Assembly (NCBI GenBank): GCA_037043235.1
Contig: JAWRVZ010000057.1
Span: 3,650,001 to 3,714,000 of the forward strand
Source of the DNA: Rhodeus uyekii
Lineage: Eukaryota; Chordata; Actinopteri; Cypriniformes; Acheilognathidae
Length of the DNA stretch: 64,000 bases
Direction of reading: 5' to 3'
Part shown: positions 47,973-60,388 of the stretch, in pieces
How the letters are laid out: every line of letters begins with the position of its first letter
Position numbering within the stretch: position 1 is the first letter of the stretch
The notes under the pieces: model-generated
Databases searched by the model: none
The model's input: only the letters and a program-made list of their open reading frames with translations
Told to the model about the DNA's origin: nothing
Program-made: the position numbers and the translations under genes

Positions 47973-48379
47973 TAGTGCTGTCGATCAATTAATCTTGATT
48001 AACATAACAAAACATAAAAGTTTGTTTATACACACTCACGCACATATATACTGTATATATGTATGTATATATACAGTCTGTGCAAAAGTCTTAGGCACAT
48101 TAATCTTCACCCCAAAAAAATGGTTTTAAGCAATTTATATATCTTGCTGTAATGTGTCAGTAGGAAATATCCATTTAAATTATGATCTGATCTCAGCATC
48201 ATTGAGTCTGTGATTACATGAAGAAACACTGAAACAGACTAAATCCCTCCAAGACTCTTGAAGAAACCGTCCTAATGAGACTTTTGCACACTACTGTGTG
48301 TTTGTGTATATATATGTACACACACACACACACACACACACTTTTATGTTAAAGGCGATTAATCGATTTGACAGCCCTA
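47973..48379. mobile_element. hAT-like element with TAGKGCTGTC ends, split by a Tc1-like MITE
   Basis: Left TAGTGCTGTCGATCAATTAA and right, on the other strand, TAGGGCTGTCAAATCGATTA. This end sequence is common in fish hAT-type repeats. The flanking 8-mers do not match cleanly, so the duplication has decayed or the ends are off by a few bases. Confidence 0.5.
48074..48296. mobile_element. Tc1-like MITE
   Basis: Starts CAGTCTGTGCAAAAGTCTTA after TA (48072-48073) and ends GAGACTTTTGCACACTACTG; the right flank is TG, a likely decayed TA. About 223 bp, non-coding, inside the hAT-like repeat. Confidence 0.65.
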
Positions 48380-48608
48380 CTAAACAAGTTACCGTACTTT
48401 GTTTTAAGTAGTTTTGTGCGAAGAACAGGTTCAATGCTCAACAACAGTAAATTAGTACAAATTCAACCATTAAAATGCAGTTCCTCAATTCCAGACTATG
48501 CAATTTCAAAAGGATCTGAACTATTTAATTTTGATTTACTTAACCTTTTGTTCTTGTTAAGTCAAAGCATGAAAAAACTAGCTTGACAGGTCATTTAAGT
48601 TTGTTGTA

Positions 48609-49246
48609 CAGTGGTACCTCGAGATACGAAATTAATCCGTTCCGAGGCGGCCTTCGTATAATGAGTTTTTCGTATCTTGGAACACATTTTACATGTAAAA
48701 TGGCTAATCCGTTCCAAGCCCTCCAAAAACACCCCATTAAATTTCAAAATAATGCTAAATTGACCTATAAACAATGAAATAACGTAAAATGTTGAAGCTT
48801 ACCTTTCGAGTGAGGCTATCTCCGAAAGTGGCGGCAGAGGAGGAGGAGGACAAACGGCAGATAACGTACGTACGTACACTTAACTTTACGAAAACACATA
48901 AAAAATGTAAAGTTTCGGGTGCGGAGTGGCTGAGCTAAAGCACGCCAGCACGTACGTATAGAAGATGCATGATGGGAGGGATGCTGTCCAATTAGAGAGA
49001 AGGATCTCATGGCTTGGCTAGCATCAGGAACCAATGGGAGAGCAGGAGGATGGTGGCGAGTCTACTATAACTAAGATGGCGGCGTGCGGCAAGAGTTTCA
49101 AAATTGTTATGGGGCGAATCTCGGACTTTCAGAAACCTTTCGTATCTTGAAAACTTTTCGTGTGTAGAGCAGTTAAAATTTTCGTCTTTGCTTTCGTAAC
49201 TTAGATTTTTCGTAAGTTGAGCCTTTCGTATCTTGAGGTACTACTG
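48609..49246. mobile_element. Pogo/Tigger-like MITE (CAGTRGTACCTC ends), complete
   Basis: Left CAGTGGTACCTCGAGATACG and right, on the other strand, CAGTAGTACCTCAAGATACG, flanked by TA at 48607-48608 and 49247-49248. About 638 bp with an internal ACGTACGTACGTAC stretch and no transposase. It is the best preserved member of the group that includes 280-659, 23283 and 28784. Confidence 0.85.
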
Positions 49247-49248
49247 TA

Positions 49249-51981
49249 TATTTCTGGTTTAAATATTTCTTTTTTTTTTTTTTACATTAATACAATATGT
49301 TGGACAATTATACTGCATTTGAATAGTTACTTTTTAAGGGTTTATGAGTACAGCTGGTGGAACGGTAACAGTTTAACTCAAACAGAAGCTACAGTGTAAT
49401 TCATTTTTGAGCTTTATATTTACTAACATGTATTGCTTTCCTTTTTGTGAAACTATTTGATGTAGAACGCTAAGCTGTTATGTATGTACTCAGCTTCAGT
49501 TTGTGTTTGAACATTAATCCAGATATGAAACTCCTCCTATAGTGTTATAAAGAGCTCAGTTGTCACATCTGATGGCTGTAGATCCCAGTGGCAAACCAAA
49601 GGTTCAGATGATAAATATTACCCTTTTATGGAATTGTTATTCAACTAATCATGCCGGTGTATTCTTTCGTAACTGAACTGTACAAAGAGTGAAATTGCCT
49701 GTACAAAGAAGGAATGTCACTTTTATTTTTATCCCACACTATGTATATATACACACACAGTGAAATATATTTTACCAATACTGAACGTTTCTTATGATGG
49801 TAAATTTGTATGGTCAGAATATCTCGTTCATCATGAACGTTTAGTTATGTTCAGTCCATCTCAAAGTGATTCCGTGTCAGTTTTGAGTATAAAATGAAAA
49901 TGCATTAACTGAATATTAGGTTTGTCATCAAACAGATTCACTTTCCTTCAAAAGTTAGAATAGTTTGAGACAAAAGAACAGCACAATAATGGCAGGTTCC
50001 TGCTATAGATTTGAAAAAGTTTATTCCCGCATATAGATTCCTATTGCAATTGCTAGACAGTGTTGGAATTTGTCTCTGAATGTTTATTTAAATTGTTGAT
50101 TGCCCTCGACGACAGAAGTGTGATATACTGTAGTGCATGAATATTGCAATTTCATGGTAGCCTTTGAATTATATCGGGACTTGCATATATAATAAATTGT
50201 GTTTGTAATCTCTAAGTAACGTTGAGCAGAACTACAGGTTATGTTTGGATATTGAATATGAAGTGTTTTAGCTCTCTTATGGCCTCAAACAATTATTCAG
50301 GTTCTTTGGTGAGACGTGGATTGTTGTTTTCACCTGGTAAAATCTCACATCACGATGTAATATATAAGACTTATTTCAAGCAACACGTGTAACTCGCACA
50401 GTGTATTCGTTCCAAGCAGGAGTCTGAATTGTCTGTGATCAAAGTGTGTGGTGTGTAAAAGACGTCTCTGTTGTATGTATTAATGAATCCTAGATTTTTG
50501 CTATATGCATCCTTGTGGAATGTGAAATTGAATGTTTTGTGTGTTTATGAATTGGTCTGTATTGAAAGTGAAGCACATCTGAACTCCAAACCGGTTGTTG
50601 ACACATGCAGGGATTGCCACTCGATAAATGTTTTTTTTTTTTTTTTTGCATTTTTATTTTACATCAAAACATTTTTTATCAAGAAATTGAGTTAAATATG
50701 TTAAAAGAATTTATGCTGGACAGGAAGTGTTTTTTTTCACATCAACTGATCAAAATAAGTTTAGCCATTTTAAACTTTAGATTTTAAGTTATACGAGAAA
50801 CAAATTTTTTTTAAGTTAATGTCATTTAAGTTCAAATGACTTACACAGCCAAGTTGATTGTGTCCTACTTATACAATTAAGGCAGTAAATTAAAGAAAAT
50901 TATTGAAAAAGTTTATGAAAACAACAATGCATTTACAATGGAAGTCAATTGAGCAAGGCATTCTGGGGAGTTTAAAAGCACAGGTGTTGCACAATTAGTG
51001 TTGGGGTAATTCATTGCAATCAATGCTTATTTATTTCACTTTTGGTGTGAAAGAGCTTTTCCGTTTGCCAAATCGTGGGAGTAACACAACACATAGTAAC
51101 GCATTACTTTAAAATGACCTTTCCCCAACATTTGCACCAGTAATGAATGGGAAACTCGTTTCTGCAACAGAATAAAAAATTAAAATTCTGAGAAAAAAGG
51201 TCAGTTTTTTTTCCCCCTTCAGAATTTAACATTCTAACTTGCAGTTGCGAGTCATGTCTCACAATTTTGAGAAAAGTCAGAATTACGAGACAAACTCTGT
51301 TAAATAAGTCGCAATTACCTTTTTTATTTTTTGCCGGAAACAAGCTTCCATAATAATGTGTTTTTATTTAAGCTGTAAAGTTTTAATCTTCATAATGATT
51401 TAATTAGGGGTTAAGCAGCTGAAAACCTATTGTAATTGTTCAAATTTCCAGATATTAACATTCTTCCCTAAAAGTGATCACGTAGACCAAACCGTAATAC
51501 ACAGAGACTTGAAACTTTGAAGGCTGGTAGTTTTCACATTGTTTGCAATGTCTCCAAGACTCGCCCCGGTCAGCCTCATGGGGAGCAACAGAGGTGACGG
51601 GTATGAAAACGTTTAAACCATTAGATGTAGTTTCAAGTGTCTTATATCATTGGAGTCATTGGCTCAAGACGGACAAAATGCATGCACCTAAAAGTTTAGG
51701 GTGTTTTGGATTTGTTTTTAGAGTACTTTTGCAAACTAGTCCTAGGTTTTTGGCCCAATCAGAACGAAACCAATGCAGCGAGATTATCTGGAGTCTGATT
51801 GCTATTAATTGTAAACAAAAGTTAAAATTTCAATTCACAGTCCATACGGGCCGCCAAAACGTTTGAAGTGGTTGGAGCCACTTTTACTAAAATTACTATA
51901 ATCGAATTAGGTATTTTCATCAAACTGCTCATTCTCTGGTCACTCTGGCTTGGTGGCTCTATAACAGGGTATTTAATTAAA
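49249..51981. other. Non-coding DNA
   Basis: AT-rich sequence, with a T run near 50631-50647. No gene recognised. Confidence 0.4.
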
Positions 51982-52330
51982 GTTCCCTTTCATGGGAACT
52001 CGAGCTGCGTCAAAAGCGTTATGGGAAATACCCTGATGTCAGTCACGTGAAGATGTGTACAACCAATGAGAGAAATCCGCGTGTGAATGCGAGTCGCGGG
52101 TCAGTGACGTCATGAACAGAGTATAAAAGCGCACCGGAACCCGGAAGTGACTTGCTTTGAGTGTCTTCAGCGTGCGTGTGTCTGAGAGATTGTGCTTGCG
52201 AGTTACAACCACCTTCTAGTTTAAAAAGTTAGGGCTGGATTGTGTTTGTTTGTTTGAATGGCGGCTGAGCAGACGTTTATACCGTGTTTTTCGTTGTCCA
52301 TCAAGATGGCGTGCTTGCTCACATGTAGGA

Positions 52331-52860
52331 GCTGGGGTTAAGACTGAACACCAAGAAGAGTGTACTTTCTCCTGCTCAGAGAACCACTTTCTTGGGAGTC
52401 ATTTGGGACTCGGAGGCAATGTCTACTTGGCTCTCTCCCGGGCGCATACATTCCATTCGTTCAGCCGTCAAGAGTATCAAACAGATCCTCCTCTGGACTC
52501 AGGGCAAGCTGCTCTCTCTCAGGGCAGCTCACATCCCTGGAGTTCAGAACGTAGGAGCAGACTTCCTGTTGAGACAAGGGCCGAGGCCCGGGCAGTGGGG
52601 GCTCCACCCCGAGGTGGTGGAGCAGATTTGGACGAGATGCGGGCAGGCACAGGTAGACCTGTTTGCCTCTGTCGAGAATTCTCATTGATCCTCTGTGGTT
52701 CTCCCTAACGCCTCCAGCGCCCCTGGGGCAGGATGCCATGGTGCATGCGTGGCCGAGGCTACGCCTGTACGCTTTTCCCCCGATTGTTCTGCTCTTGGGA
52801 GTTCTGGCCAAGGTTCGTCGGGACGGGGTTCGTCTCACGCTGGTGGCCCCCTTTTGGCCC
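52331..52860 (+). pseudogene. DIRS reverse transcriptase/RNase H remnant
   Basis: A frame reads LGLRLNTKKSVLSPAQRTTF then LGVIWDSEAM (end of the RT palm), then after a deletion AAHIPGVQNVGADFLLRQGP, the C-terminal RNase H-like part of DIRS polyproteins. After a stop near 52688 another frame continues toward the recombinase (PFWPSRIWF). The catalytic YxDD region is missing, so it cannot be active. Confidence 0.75.
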
Positions 52861-53052
52861 AGCAGAATTTGGTTTTCGGACCTGATATCTCTCCTAGACT
52901 CCTATTCCCCTGGGAGATTCCGGTCAGGAGGGACCTTCTGTCCCAGGTGGAGGGTTGTGTTCTCCACCCCCACCCAGAACTGTTGAATCCTCGAATCTGG
53001 TCTCTCAGTCGAGGTTGTAGAGACCATTCTCCATTCCAGAGCTCCCTCCACG

Positions 53053-53994
53053 ATGAAACTTTACGCCTTGAAGTGGAGACTCTTCACCTCCTTGTGTAGC
53101 GAAAGGCAGGTGAACCCAGTTACCTGCCAAGTTGGCAAAGTGCTGGAGTTCCTGCAGGAAAAATTTGCGGCAGGGTTGTCCCCCTCTACCTTAAAGGTTT
53201 ATGTGGCTGCCATAACGGCTTGCCACGTACCTTTGGGTGTGGCGTCCTTGGGCAGGGACCCCCTTGTCTCTCGTTTCCTTCGTGGCACTCTAAGGCTGAG
53301 ACCTGTGGCACAGACCAGGGTTCGTGCCTGGGACTTGTCTGTGGTACTCCAAGGCTTGTCCCAGGCACCCTTTGAACCAATAGAGGAGTTTCCTATTAAG
53401 CTCCGCTCTCTAAAGACCCTTCTTTTGCTGGCTATCACCTCGCTTAAGAGGGTCGGGGATCTTCAAGCCCTTTCGGTGGCTCCTACCTGCCTCGACTTCG
53501 CGCCAGGGATGGCGAAAGCTTTTCTCCACCTGAGGCCAGGTTATGTCCCCAAGGTTCCCACTAATGTGGCTCGGTCTATCATGCTGCAGGCCTTCTGTCC
53601 TCCCCCTTTTGATGATCATGAACAGGAGTGCAAGAACAAGGTCTGTCCAGTGCAAGCACTGGACGCTTGCGTCTTCAGGACTGCCACATGGCGTAAGTCG
53701 AACCAACTGTTTGTTTGCTTTGGGGCCCCTAAGGGGGCTCCAGCTTCCAAGCAAACCCTAAGCCAATGGATAGTTGAGGCTATCTGTCTGGCTTATGAGT
53801 CGGCCGGACAGGCTTCTCCCCTGAGGGTCCGGGCCCACTCTACTAGGAGCGTGGCGACCTCCAAGGCGTTTCTCTTAGGAGTTTCCCTTGCTGATGTCTG
53901 TGCTGCGGCTTGTTGGTCCTCACCACACACATTCAGGAGGTTTTATCAATTGGATCTCGATTCCGCTCCGGGAACGAGGGTGCTCTCTCAGTGA
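53053..53994 (+). CDS. DIRS tyrosine recombinase, open frame of 313 residues
   Basis: Long uninterrupted frame with the tyrosine-recombinase catalytic set in order: Arg133 (SLKRVGDLQAL), His262-x-x-Arg265 (RAHSTRSVATSKA), His292 and the nucleophile Tyr298 (HTFRRFYQLD). The N-terminal part (GLSPSTLKVYVAAITACH) resembles the SAM-like DNA-binding domain. It joins circular DIRS cDNA to genomic DNA. It sits directly before the internal complementary region, as in DIRS1. The frame itself is intact although the upstream RT is not, so it could only help other copies. The true start may lie upstream, since DIRS recombinases usually begin within an overlapping frame. Confidence 0.88.
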   Translation: MKLYALKWRLFTSLCSERQVNPVTCQVGKVLEFLQEKFAAGLSPSTLKVYVAAITACHVPLGVASLGRDPLVSRFLRGTLRLRPVAQTRVRAWDLSVVLQGLSQAPFEPIEEFPIKLRSLKTLLLLAITSLKRVGDLQALSVAPTCLDFAPGMAKAFLHLRPGYVPKVPTNVARSIMLQAFCPPPFDDHEQECKNKVCPVQALDACVFRTATWRKSNQLFVCFGAPKGAPASKQTLSQWIVEAICLAYESAGQASPLRVRAHSTRSVATSKAFLLGVSLADVCAAACWSSPHTFRRFYQLDLDSAPGTRVLSQ

Positions 53995-54353
53995 GCTGGG
54001 ACACACCCGCAGGCCGGCGTCGCTGAGGTGACGTTGGTATAGCGTTCCCCCAGCGCTTTTGACGCAGCTCGAGCTCCCATGAAAGGGAACGTCTCAAGTT
54101 ACGTATGTAACCCTGGTTCGTTTGCGCCTCCAGGCCCGCTTCAGACACTATTTTGCTGTCACTTCCGGGTTCCGGTGCAATTTTATGCTCTGTTCATGAC
54201 GTCACTGACCTGCGACTCGTATTCACACGTGTATTTCTCTCATTGGTTGTACACATCTTCACGCGACTGACGTCAGGGTATTTCTCCTAGCGCTTTTGAC
54301 GCAGCGTCTTGTTCCCCTTCAGGGAACCAGTGTTACATACGTAACCCGAGACG

Positions 54354-54618
54354 TTTGCTTTAACTCAGCTTGCTATATTTCCTTCCCAGCGGAGGTCCAA
54401 ACAATACTTTTTTTGAAACAGTTATACATTTCCTTCAGGGCAGCTTTAGCACTTTGTCAAAGAAAAAATCTTAAACATTCAAAATGGTGATCAAATATAA
54501 CAATCTTAGGTCCTGAGAGTCAACGTAGTGACGCATTCTTTCTAAGAATTTGCACCAATATTTACCAAAAAACATTTATTTTTCTCCCAGCTGGATATGA
54601 GTCTAAAAGGTATAATTA
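54354..54618. other. Short spacer between the DIRS element and pogo-like copy C
   Basis: No feature recognised. Confidence 0.4.
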
Positions 54619-55962
54619 CAGTGGAACCGCCAAACTCCCTATTTGTCTTAGCATTTTCTTGTGGGTTATGTTGATTCTTTTACGTCGCCAAAATCTAATA
54701 GCTTGAGCAAAAAAGAGGGACATATACGCCACTTCACATGGTTATCTCCTGACTGAGAGTTCACTGCACATGCGTTCGTGTTGGACGTGGATCGCGGTCA
54801 GTGTTGCCAACTTGGTGCCTTTGTCGCTATATTTAGCGAGTTTTCAGACCACCATTTTCAAAAAAGCGACTAGCGACAAATCTAACGACTTTACCTGGAG
54901 TTTTTGGAGACTTTTTGAGACTCTCTGAAGTGAAAGCATATATCGTTCTTACTCTTCTCAAGGAGCAGCGAGTGCTGCCACATCCCCATTCCAAAGCACT
55001 CACAGGTGGCCCGGTCCTCGCGCAGCAGATCCGCCCAGATGCAGACAGAACAGGAGATGTTCACTCCTCCACGTGCAAATCAATCGTGCATGTCCGGGAA
55101 GCCGCCGCTGGCTGATCATGCAATGGCGGTAATGTCAAATGTTCTTTCTCTAAAAAATAAATTGCTGCATTTGTTTGACTCACACAGCCTCAGTCACGTA
55201 CTCTCGTCCACTGTGTGTGTGCGCGCCTCTCTGTGACAAATGCTAACTAGCTGTCTTGTTTATCATGTCTCAGTCAAAACTGTACACCCAAAAATACAGG
55301 AAGGAGTGGGAATCAAACCCTGAATTCCAAGGCCTCTTAAAGCCGTTTATTGGTGATAATACGCGGGCATACTTGTTGCACATTAGGCAAGCAGAACGCA
55401 AGATGCACATTAGGCATTTGAGCACATTAGGCAAGCAGAACGCAAGAAAGTATGCAGTCTAGTACAGCCACGTGCACACACACACACACACACACACAAA
55501 CACATCCCTGTTTCTGTTCTGACGCGGGCTCTGCTCAGCGCCGCTGCGGATTGAAGGTCCAGGTTGTTAAAAGACGGGACGAAGCTGAATTTGTTGAGAA
55601 AGTACATTAGACGGGCAGAACGCAAGAAAGTATATCATCTAGTTCAGCGTGATGACTTCACGAATATGTTATGACTTTTTACGCTGTGAGCGAAATTGTG
55701 TTTGCAATGTTGGAGAATATAATTAAAGGTTTATATCGAGAATCGAAGGTATTTTTTATTCTATACTGGTAAATCTCTGTTGTTAGTTGGTGCACATATG
55801 CCTTTTGTTGTTAGCAAACATATACAGTGTATGTACATTTTTATAGCATGTCGATTGCTTCATCAAATAAATCGCCAAATTGGCTGTTGGTTATATTGCT
55901 AGACGGTTATCTCGACACTTTTTTATAAAACCCGAGGCCGTCGACATAACCGAACTCCACTG
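54619..55962 (+). mobile_element. Pogo/Tigger-like DNA element, copy C, with a hAT inside
   Basis: Starts CAGTGGAACCGCCAAACTCC after TA (54617-54618) and ends CGAACTCCACTG before TA (55963-55964). The right arm (CGGTTATCTCGACACTTTTT, GCCGTCGACATAACCGAAC) matches copies A and B. A hAT-type element interrupts it from 54799 to about 55670. Confidence 0.8.
54799..55670 (+). mobile_element. Inner hAT-type element (GTCGCTA family), copy 2, right end missing
   Basis: Begins CAGTGTTGCCAACTTGGTGC and has the same GTCGCTATATTTAGCGAG sub-terminal motif and GC-rich interior as copy 1 (5244-5627), in the opposite orientation. A frame from ATG 55265 reads MSQSKLYTQKYRKEWESNPE, resembling the N-terminus of vertebrate hAT-type transposases; it stops at about 55462. 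An AAGCAGAACGCAAGA-type segment is repeated at about 55388, 55430 and 55613. No matching right terminus or duplication was found; a deletion seems to have removed it with adjacent copy-C DNA. Confidence 0.65.
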
Positions 55963-55964
55963 TA

Positions 55965-58837
55965 TATCCAAATTATAACATTGTTTATTATGAAATGTTC
56001 TTAATAGGCTGATTAATAATGCTAATATGGAAGAAAAAACTTGTTAAATTGGTTATCACAAACCTGGTTTAGTTAAACTATCAGGAACCTAAACCTGCAT
56101 CTGTCTATGAGGACTTTGGCGTATCTAAAAAAACATGGCCACCATCTGTTTGACTGATGGCACTAGAGGACTGTAAGAATTTTGAAAGAAATTGACCCCA
56201 AGGTGGCGCTAACAAGTTTTACGGCACAGTAATCACTGTTATTATTTGATAGTAGTTCTCCTCATCGTGAACAACTCTGCCCAACAAGCACTACTGTCAA
56301 TCAAATCGTTCATTACATTCTTGTGATTATGGGGGGGGAAAAACTACTTTTGCAAGCTAATTTTTTCGCTCAACCTCAACAAAACCATATATTTACTATG
56401 GTAAATTGCCTCTATTGGCTGTAAATGGTCTTTTCCATCGCTGATCTAGGTGGCTATAGGCTTGCTAATAAAACTATTTACACGTGCTTAAAGGCCTTAA
56501 ACCGCTTGAACCCAGATAATTGCTGCTTGTGCTTATATCTATTATTATTATTATTATCATCATCATATTATATCATATGCACAGACAAGGTTAGTAAGCA
56601 GTTTTCCAGTGCAATGTCTTATTGACTTCCCTTTTTAAGTGCATTACTTTACAAATTATATTTGTTGTGAATTCAGATCATTTTCTAATGAGTTTCAGTA
56701 GGACTTCAACTTAAAGTTGACTTTTAAAAAAAGTGACTGAATCCGTTGAATAATTAAGGAAATAATGTTCATGCATAATTCACAATTCCAATATTTTTTT
56801 CAGTTACTCATGAAGTTTATTGACTTCATTTTAAGGCAACAGGTGTCCTCACTTTTTTAAGTTAATGCAACTGATGACTTTTTACAGTGTAAAAAATGAT
56901 TTAGTTGGTTTGCTTTTATTCATAATTTGTTTTCCAGTTTGTTAATCAATTTGTCACCACTGAAATTACAAAAACCTACTAAGGACAAACAGTTCATCAC
57001 TTTTGTGAGACCAAATATAAGACATTTTAATATATATTTTTTAAACCGCGTATTAACAAATGTGCAGGACGACCCAAACAAAAGTAGAGACGTACAGTAC
57101 ATACAGAAGACATTTGAGCAGATTTGATTTCTCAGTAAGGGGTGATTGTATTTACCCATAAATGTGTTTGTAAGGATATTCTCTTACTTGAAAGGTAGTT
57201 TAGAAATTAGTTGTTTGGTCAGGGTTTATATTATAAAGTATGTGTTTGAAAAGTTTTGTAGTTTATGTTTTTAGAGAAAATGCTGTTTTTTACTTGTCAA
57301 ATTGATTATATACTTTATTTTTGATCGGATCTATGGATTGTATTAATGTTATTGATCGTTTATTCGAATGTTAAAATAGATTCAAGAAATTAGGTATACA
57401 TTTATTTTTTAATTTTGTGTGACGTGTTGTCTAAACGTACAGAATCTGAAAAGGTATATTATGCTTTAGATATCTGACTCATTTGGCTTTATCTTTGATA
57501 TGAAAAATCGTCTGTGTTTCTGTAGCTTTTACGATTTTATATTTAAAAAAAGAGAGAGAAGCCCAAAAAAGCATATGAAAATTAGTGTAATTTTGCATGG
57601 GTTTGCCATAGTCGATGATTTAGCATAAAGGGTATTCTGAAGATTCGGGTATTTACATTTAATTAATTTCGTTTCTTTTTTTGCTCTTATTTTTTCTGGT
57701 GTCTTCGTAATTGAGAGGATTTATTGTTTGTTTATCACGTCAGATTGTGAAGGGTTTCTGTGATCTCGACTCTGAAAGTGAAAGTATCTGGTTTAATGAG
57801 GCTGCTCTTCAATAATCACCAGCAAAAATTCTACGTCATTTTATTGTTTTTGATTTTGACGCAGGTCTTATGATTCTGAAATAGAAATAGAGTTGAAATA
57901 TAACTGTTTTTGTTTTGCTTTGCAATATTGCTACATCTCAGTCTTAACCTCAAACTGTATTTGAATGGACGAACATCAGCTAGCCGATACACACGGTGTT
58001 CATGGTGTGTGAAAGGCAGATCAGGGTAAATAGCAGCATAGTTCAAGCGTTTTATTTTGTAAATCACATATAACAGAGTACAGTTTTCTCAGAGGCCAAA
58101 TGTGTCCTGCAGTGAGATGTACAGATAATAATTTTTTACGCCATGTTTATGTATTTAGGGAATGTGCCAGATTTTCAAACATTTTATTTATTATTATTAT
58201 TTTGAATACACGCCATTATGAGTTCAAATCTCTTTATCTCTGTTCCGTTTAAATTTTATGCATCTAAAGTTTTGTTATAAAAATGATAAATGTATTGTAC
58301 AGATTCCACAGATGAACAAGATACAAATGTACACATGGACAAATGCTTAAATTTTGTATCTTTGTCATTTTAATACAATAAAATGTGACTGAAATGAAAA
58401 GTCAACTATTCACTTTCCTACTTGCTTTATAAACGATTAAAGTTTATTACATGAACACAGAAACTAGCCTAAATGAAACTGTGTAACCTTTTTGGTTCAA
58501 ATTAAACATTTAAAGAATGAGTCAATACATAAATGTATCGTTCTTCCAGCGTTTGTCTTACCCTGATTCACTGATACCCTGATTTTATTCATTTCCAGAG
58601 ACTTAGGAAAGACTTATTTTTCTGAAACTGCCCAATTAGTTAGTTTTAACCCAAATACATTAAGTAAACTTCAGTTCTAAATATTTAAGGTGGATTGCAC
58701 ACAATTAAAATAATATGTATTTTTAATTTTTTCATTTTACTTCATGAAATTATCAGTTTGAAGCTGCTTGTCATGACCCCTAGATGGTGCTATATTATTT
58801 TGAGATCTGTGAAAAGCCATCATCAGTCAATCATGCA
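55965..58837. other. Non-coding DNA, possibly distal xkr6 3' UTR
   Basis: AT-rich, with (ATT)n near 56540-56555 and AATAAA at 58377-58382. No coding signal. It could be the end of a very long xkr6 3' UTR, but sequence alone does not show this. Confidence 0.35.
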
Positions 58838-59918
58838 TTAAAGGGGTCCTGTTATGCTTTTTCATTTTTCAACTTTAGTTAGTGTGAAATGATGTTGTTT
58901 GAGCATAAAAAAAACATCTGCAAGGTTACAAAGCTCAAAGTCCATTCCAATGGGAGATACTTTAACAGAATTTACTTTCAAAGAACAACAACAAACAACT
59001 CCTTTGAACTACAACACAGTGAAGACACAGTGTTAGTCATTTAAATAACCTCCACCCACGGGATACACAAAAACAGGTGCGAGGGCTGGTTGAGCAGCAA
59101 TAGAGAAGTTCGTGTTGTTGCCATTTCAAAGAGACGCTGTTTTCTCCACCCCATTTCCAAAACCCAAACGTGCATCTGTGTGCTGAACATTTAATGGAGA
59201 GCAGCTTCCAGAACCTAAGAGAGTACAATGCTTCTGCTCAAACTGAGCAGTTGCCACTTTGTCAGGACAATCTATTGTTTGGGGATCAAAACTTTTAAGT
59301 ATGTCTTATTATTTCTAGTTGTGGTTTCTATTAACAGTTTCAATTAAATGTTTGTTGCTACGATGCAAACAAAGAGTAAACAAAGTTGTTTGGCTGTGAT
59401 TGTCTGCTAGCCAACATTAGTGTCGCTATAGTGTAGCTTTTGTAAGACTGTTCACCGCCTCTTAGAAAAAAATTAACCATAAGTTTGTGATCGATGACGT
59501 TTTGTGTTACCATAGTTTTGAGACAAATATCATTATTAAATGGTGCGTAACATTGTATATTATATGTATAAAAAATAGCACATAGAAGCGTCCTGTGAAA
59601 TCTGCATGAGCCTCTGGTTTTAATTGGTTTGAAATTGACACCATCCTAAAATTTACACCTGAGCAGATGAAGGCTGTTATGAAGGGGGCGTGACATTTCC
59701 TGAACATGCTAACCAATCACCGCACAGTTCATATTTTTGAAGGAGGGGCTTAAACGGAACAGGAACTAACGATGCGTTCGGGCCAGACTGAGGAGAGAGG
59801 TGCTGTAATATAAAATATGCCAAAAATATATTTTTTAACAATCAAGCATGAAAGCATATTCTAGTACACCCCAAAACAAAATCAAGACTTCGTAAAAGGG
59901 CATAAAAGCACCCCTTTA
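58838..59918. mobile_element. Non-autonomous element with AAAGGGGT ends
   Basis: Left TTAAAGGGGTCCTGTTATGC and right, on the other strand, TTAAAGGGGTGCTTTTATGC form inverted repeats about 1.08 kb apart; TTA at each tip suggests a PIF/Harbinger-type target. No transposase frame. Confidence 0.55.
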
Positions 59919-60388
59919 ATATTGTCCTTTTATTAATGTGCAGGGTTTTATTATGAGCAGGTGTTTGAAAGCTGAAAACAAAGTAACTGATGCTGTTTTG
60001 TCAAACCAAAAACTATACAAAACTGACTGAAATCAGTCTTAGTTTCTCTGAACGGGTTAGTAATTGCCATTTCCTCTTTCTATGTCACAAACTGAACCGC
60101 AAACACACACATGCACAGAGAAAGAGCCTTGCGGTATATTGCAGACGTTCACAGAATCATCAGTTTCATGTCATTTTCTCCTCAAGTATGTCTTGACTTC
60201 AGCATGTTTAGGTATTTGTACTGTACAACAAAACTGAAATACTTAGTAAAATCTGATTCCTCATGATATTGAGTTCTTAATGAGCCATTGCTGTTATTTT
60301 AGTATGCATGTTAAGTACTGTAATAAACCTCATTTTTTATAAAATGCTTTATCCAGGACGATTCAGCTGAATCTTAAACACACTAAAT

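Larger units (their letters stand above)
51982..54353 (+). mobile_element. DIRS-type tyrosine-recombinase retrotransposon, internally deleted
   Basis: The left end (about 51982-52150: GTTCCCTTTCATGGGAACTC, then a TATAAAAG box near 52122) is repeated inverted at the right end (about 54160-54353). Just after the recombinase gene, 54045-54115 holds a sequence complementary to both outer tips (GCGCTTTTGACGCAGCTCGA, CCCATGAAAGGGAACGTCTC). Inverted termini plus an internal complementary region is the layout of DIRS1 elements, which integrate through a circle by a tyrosine recombinase. Gag and most of RT/RNase H are deleted. Confidence 0.85.

Noticed and set aside
52250..52708. A 152-residue gene at the left of the DIRS element
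   Set aside because: It is an off-frame reading; the neighbouring frame carries the RT/RNase H motifs.
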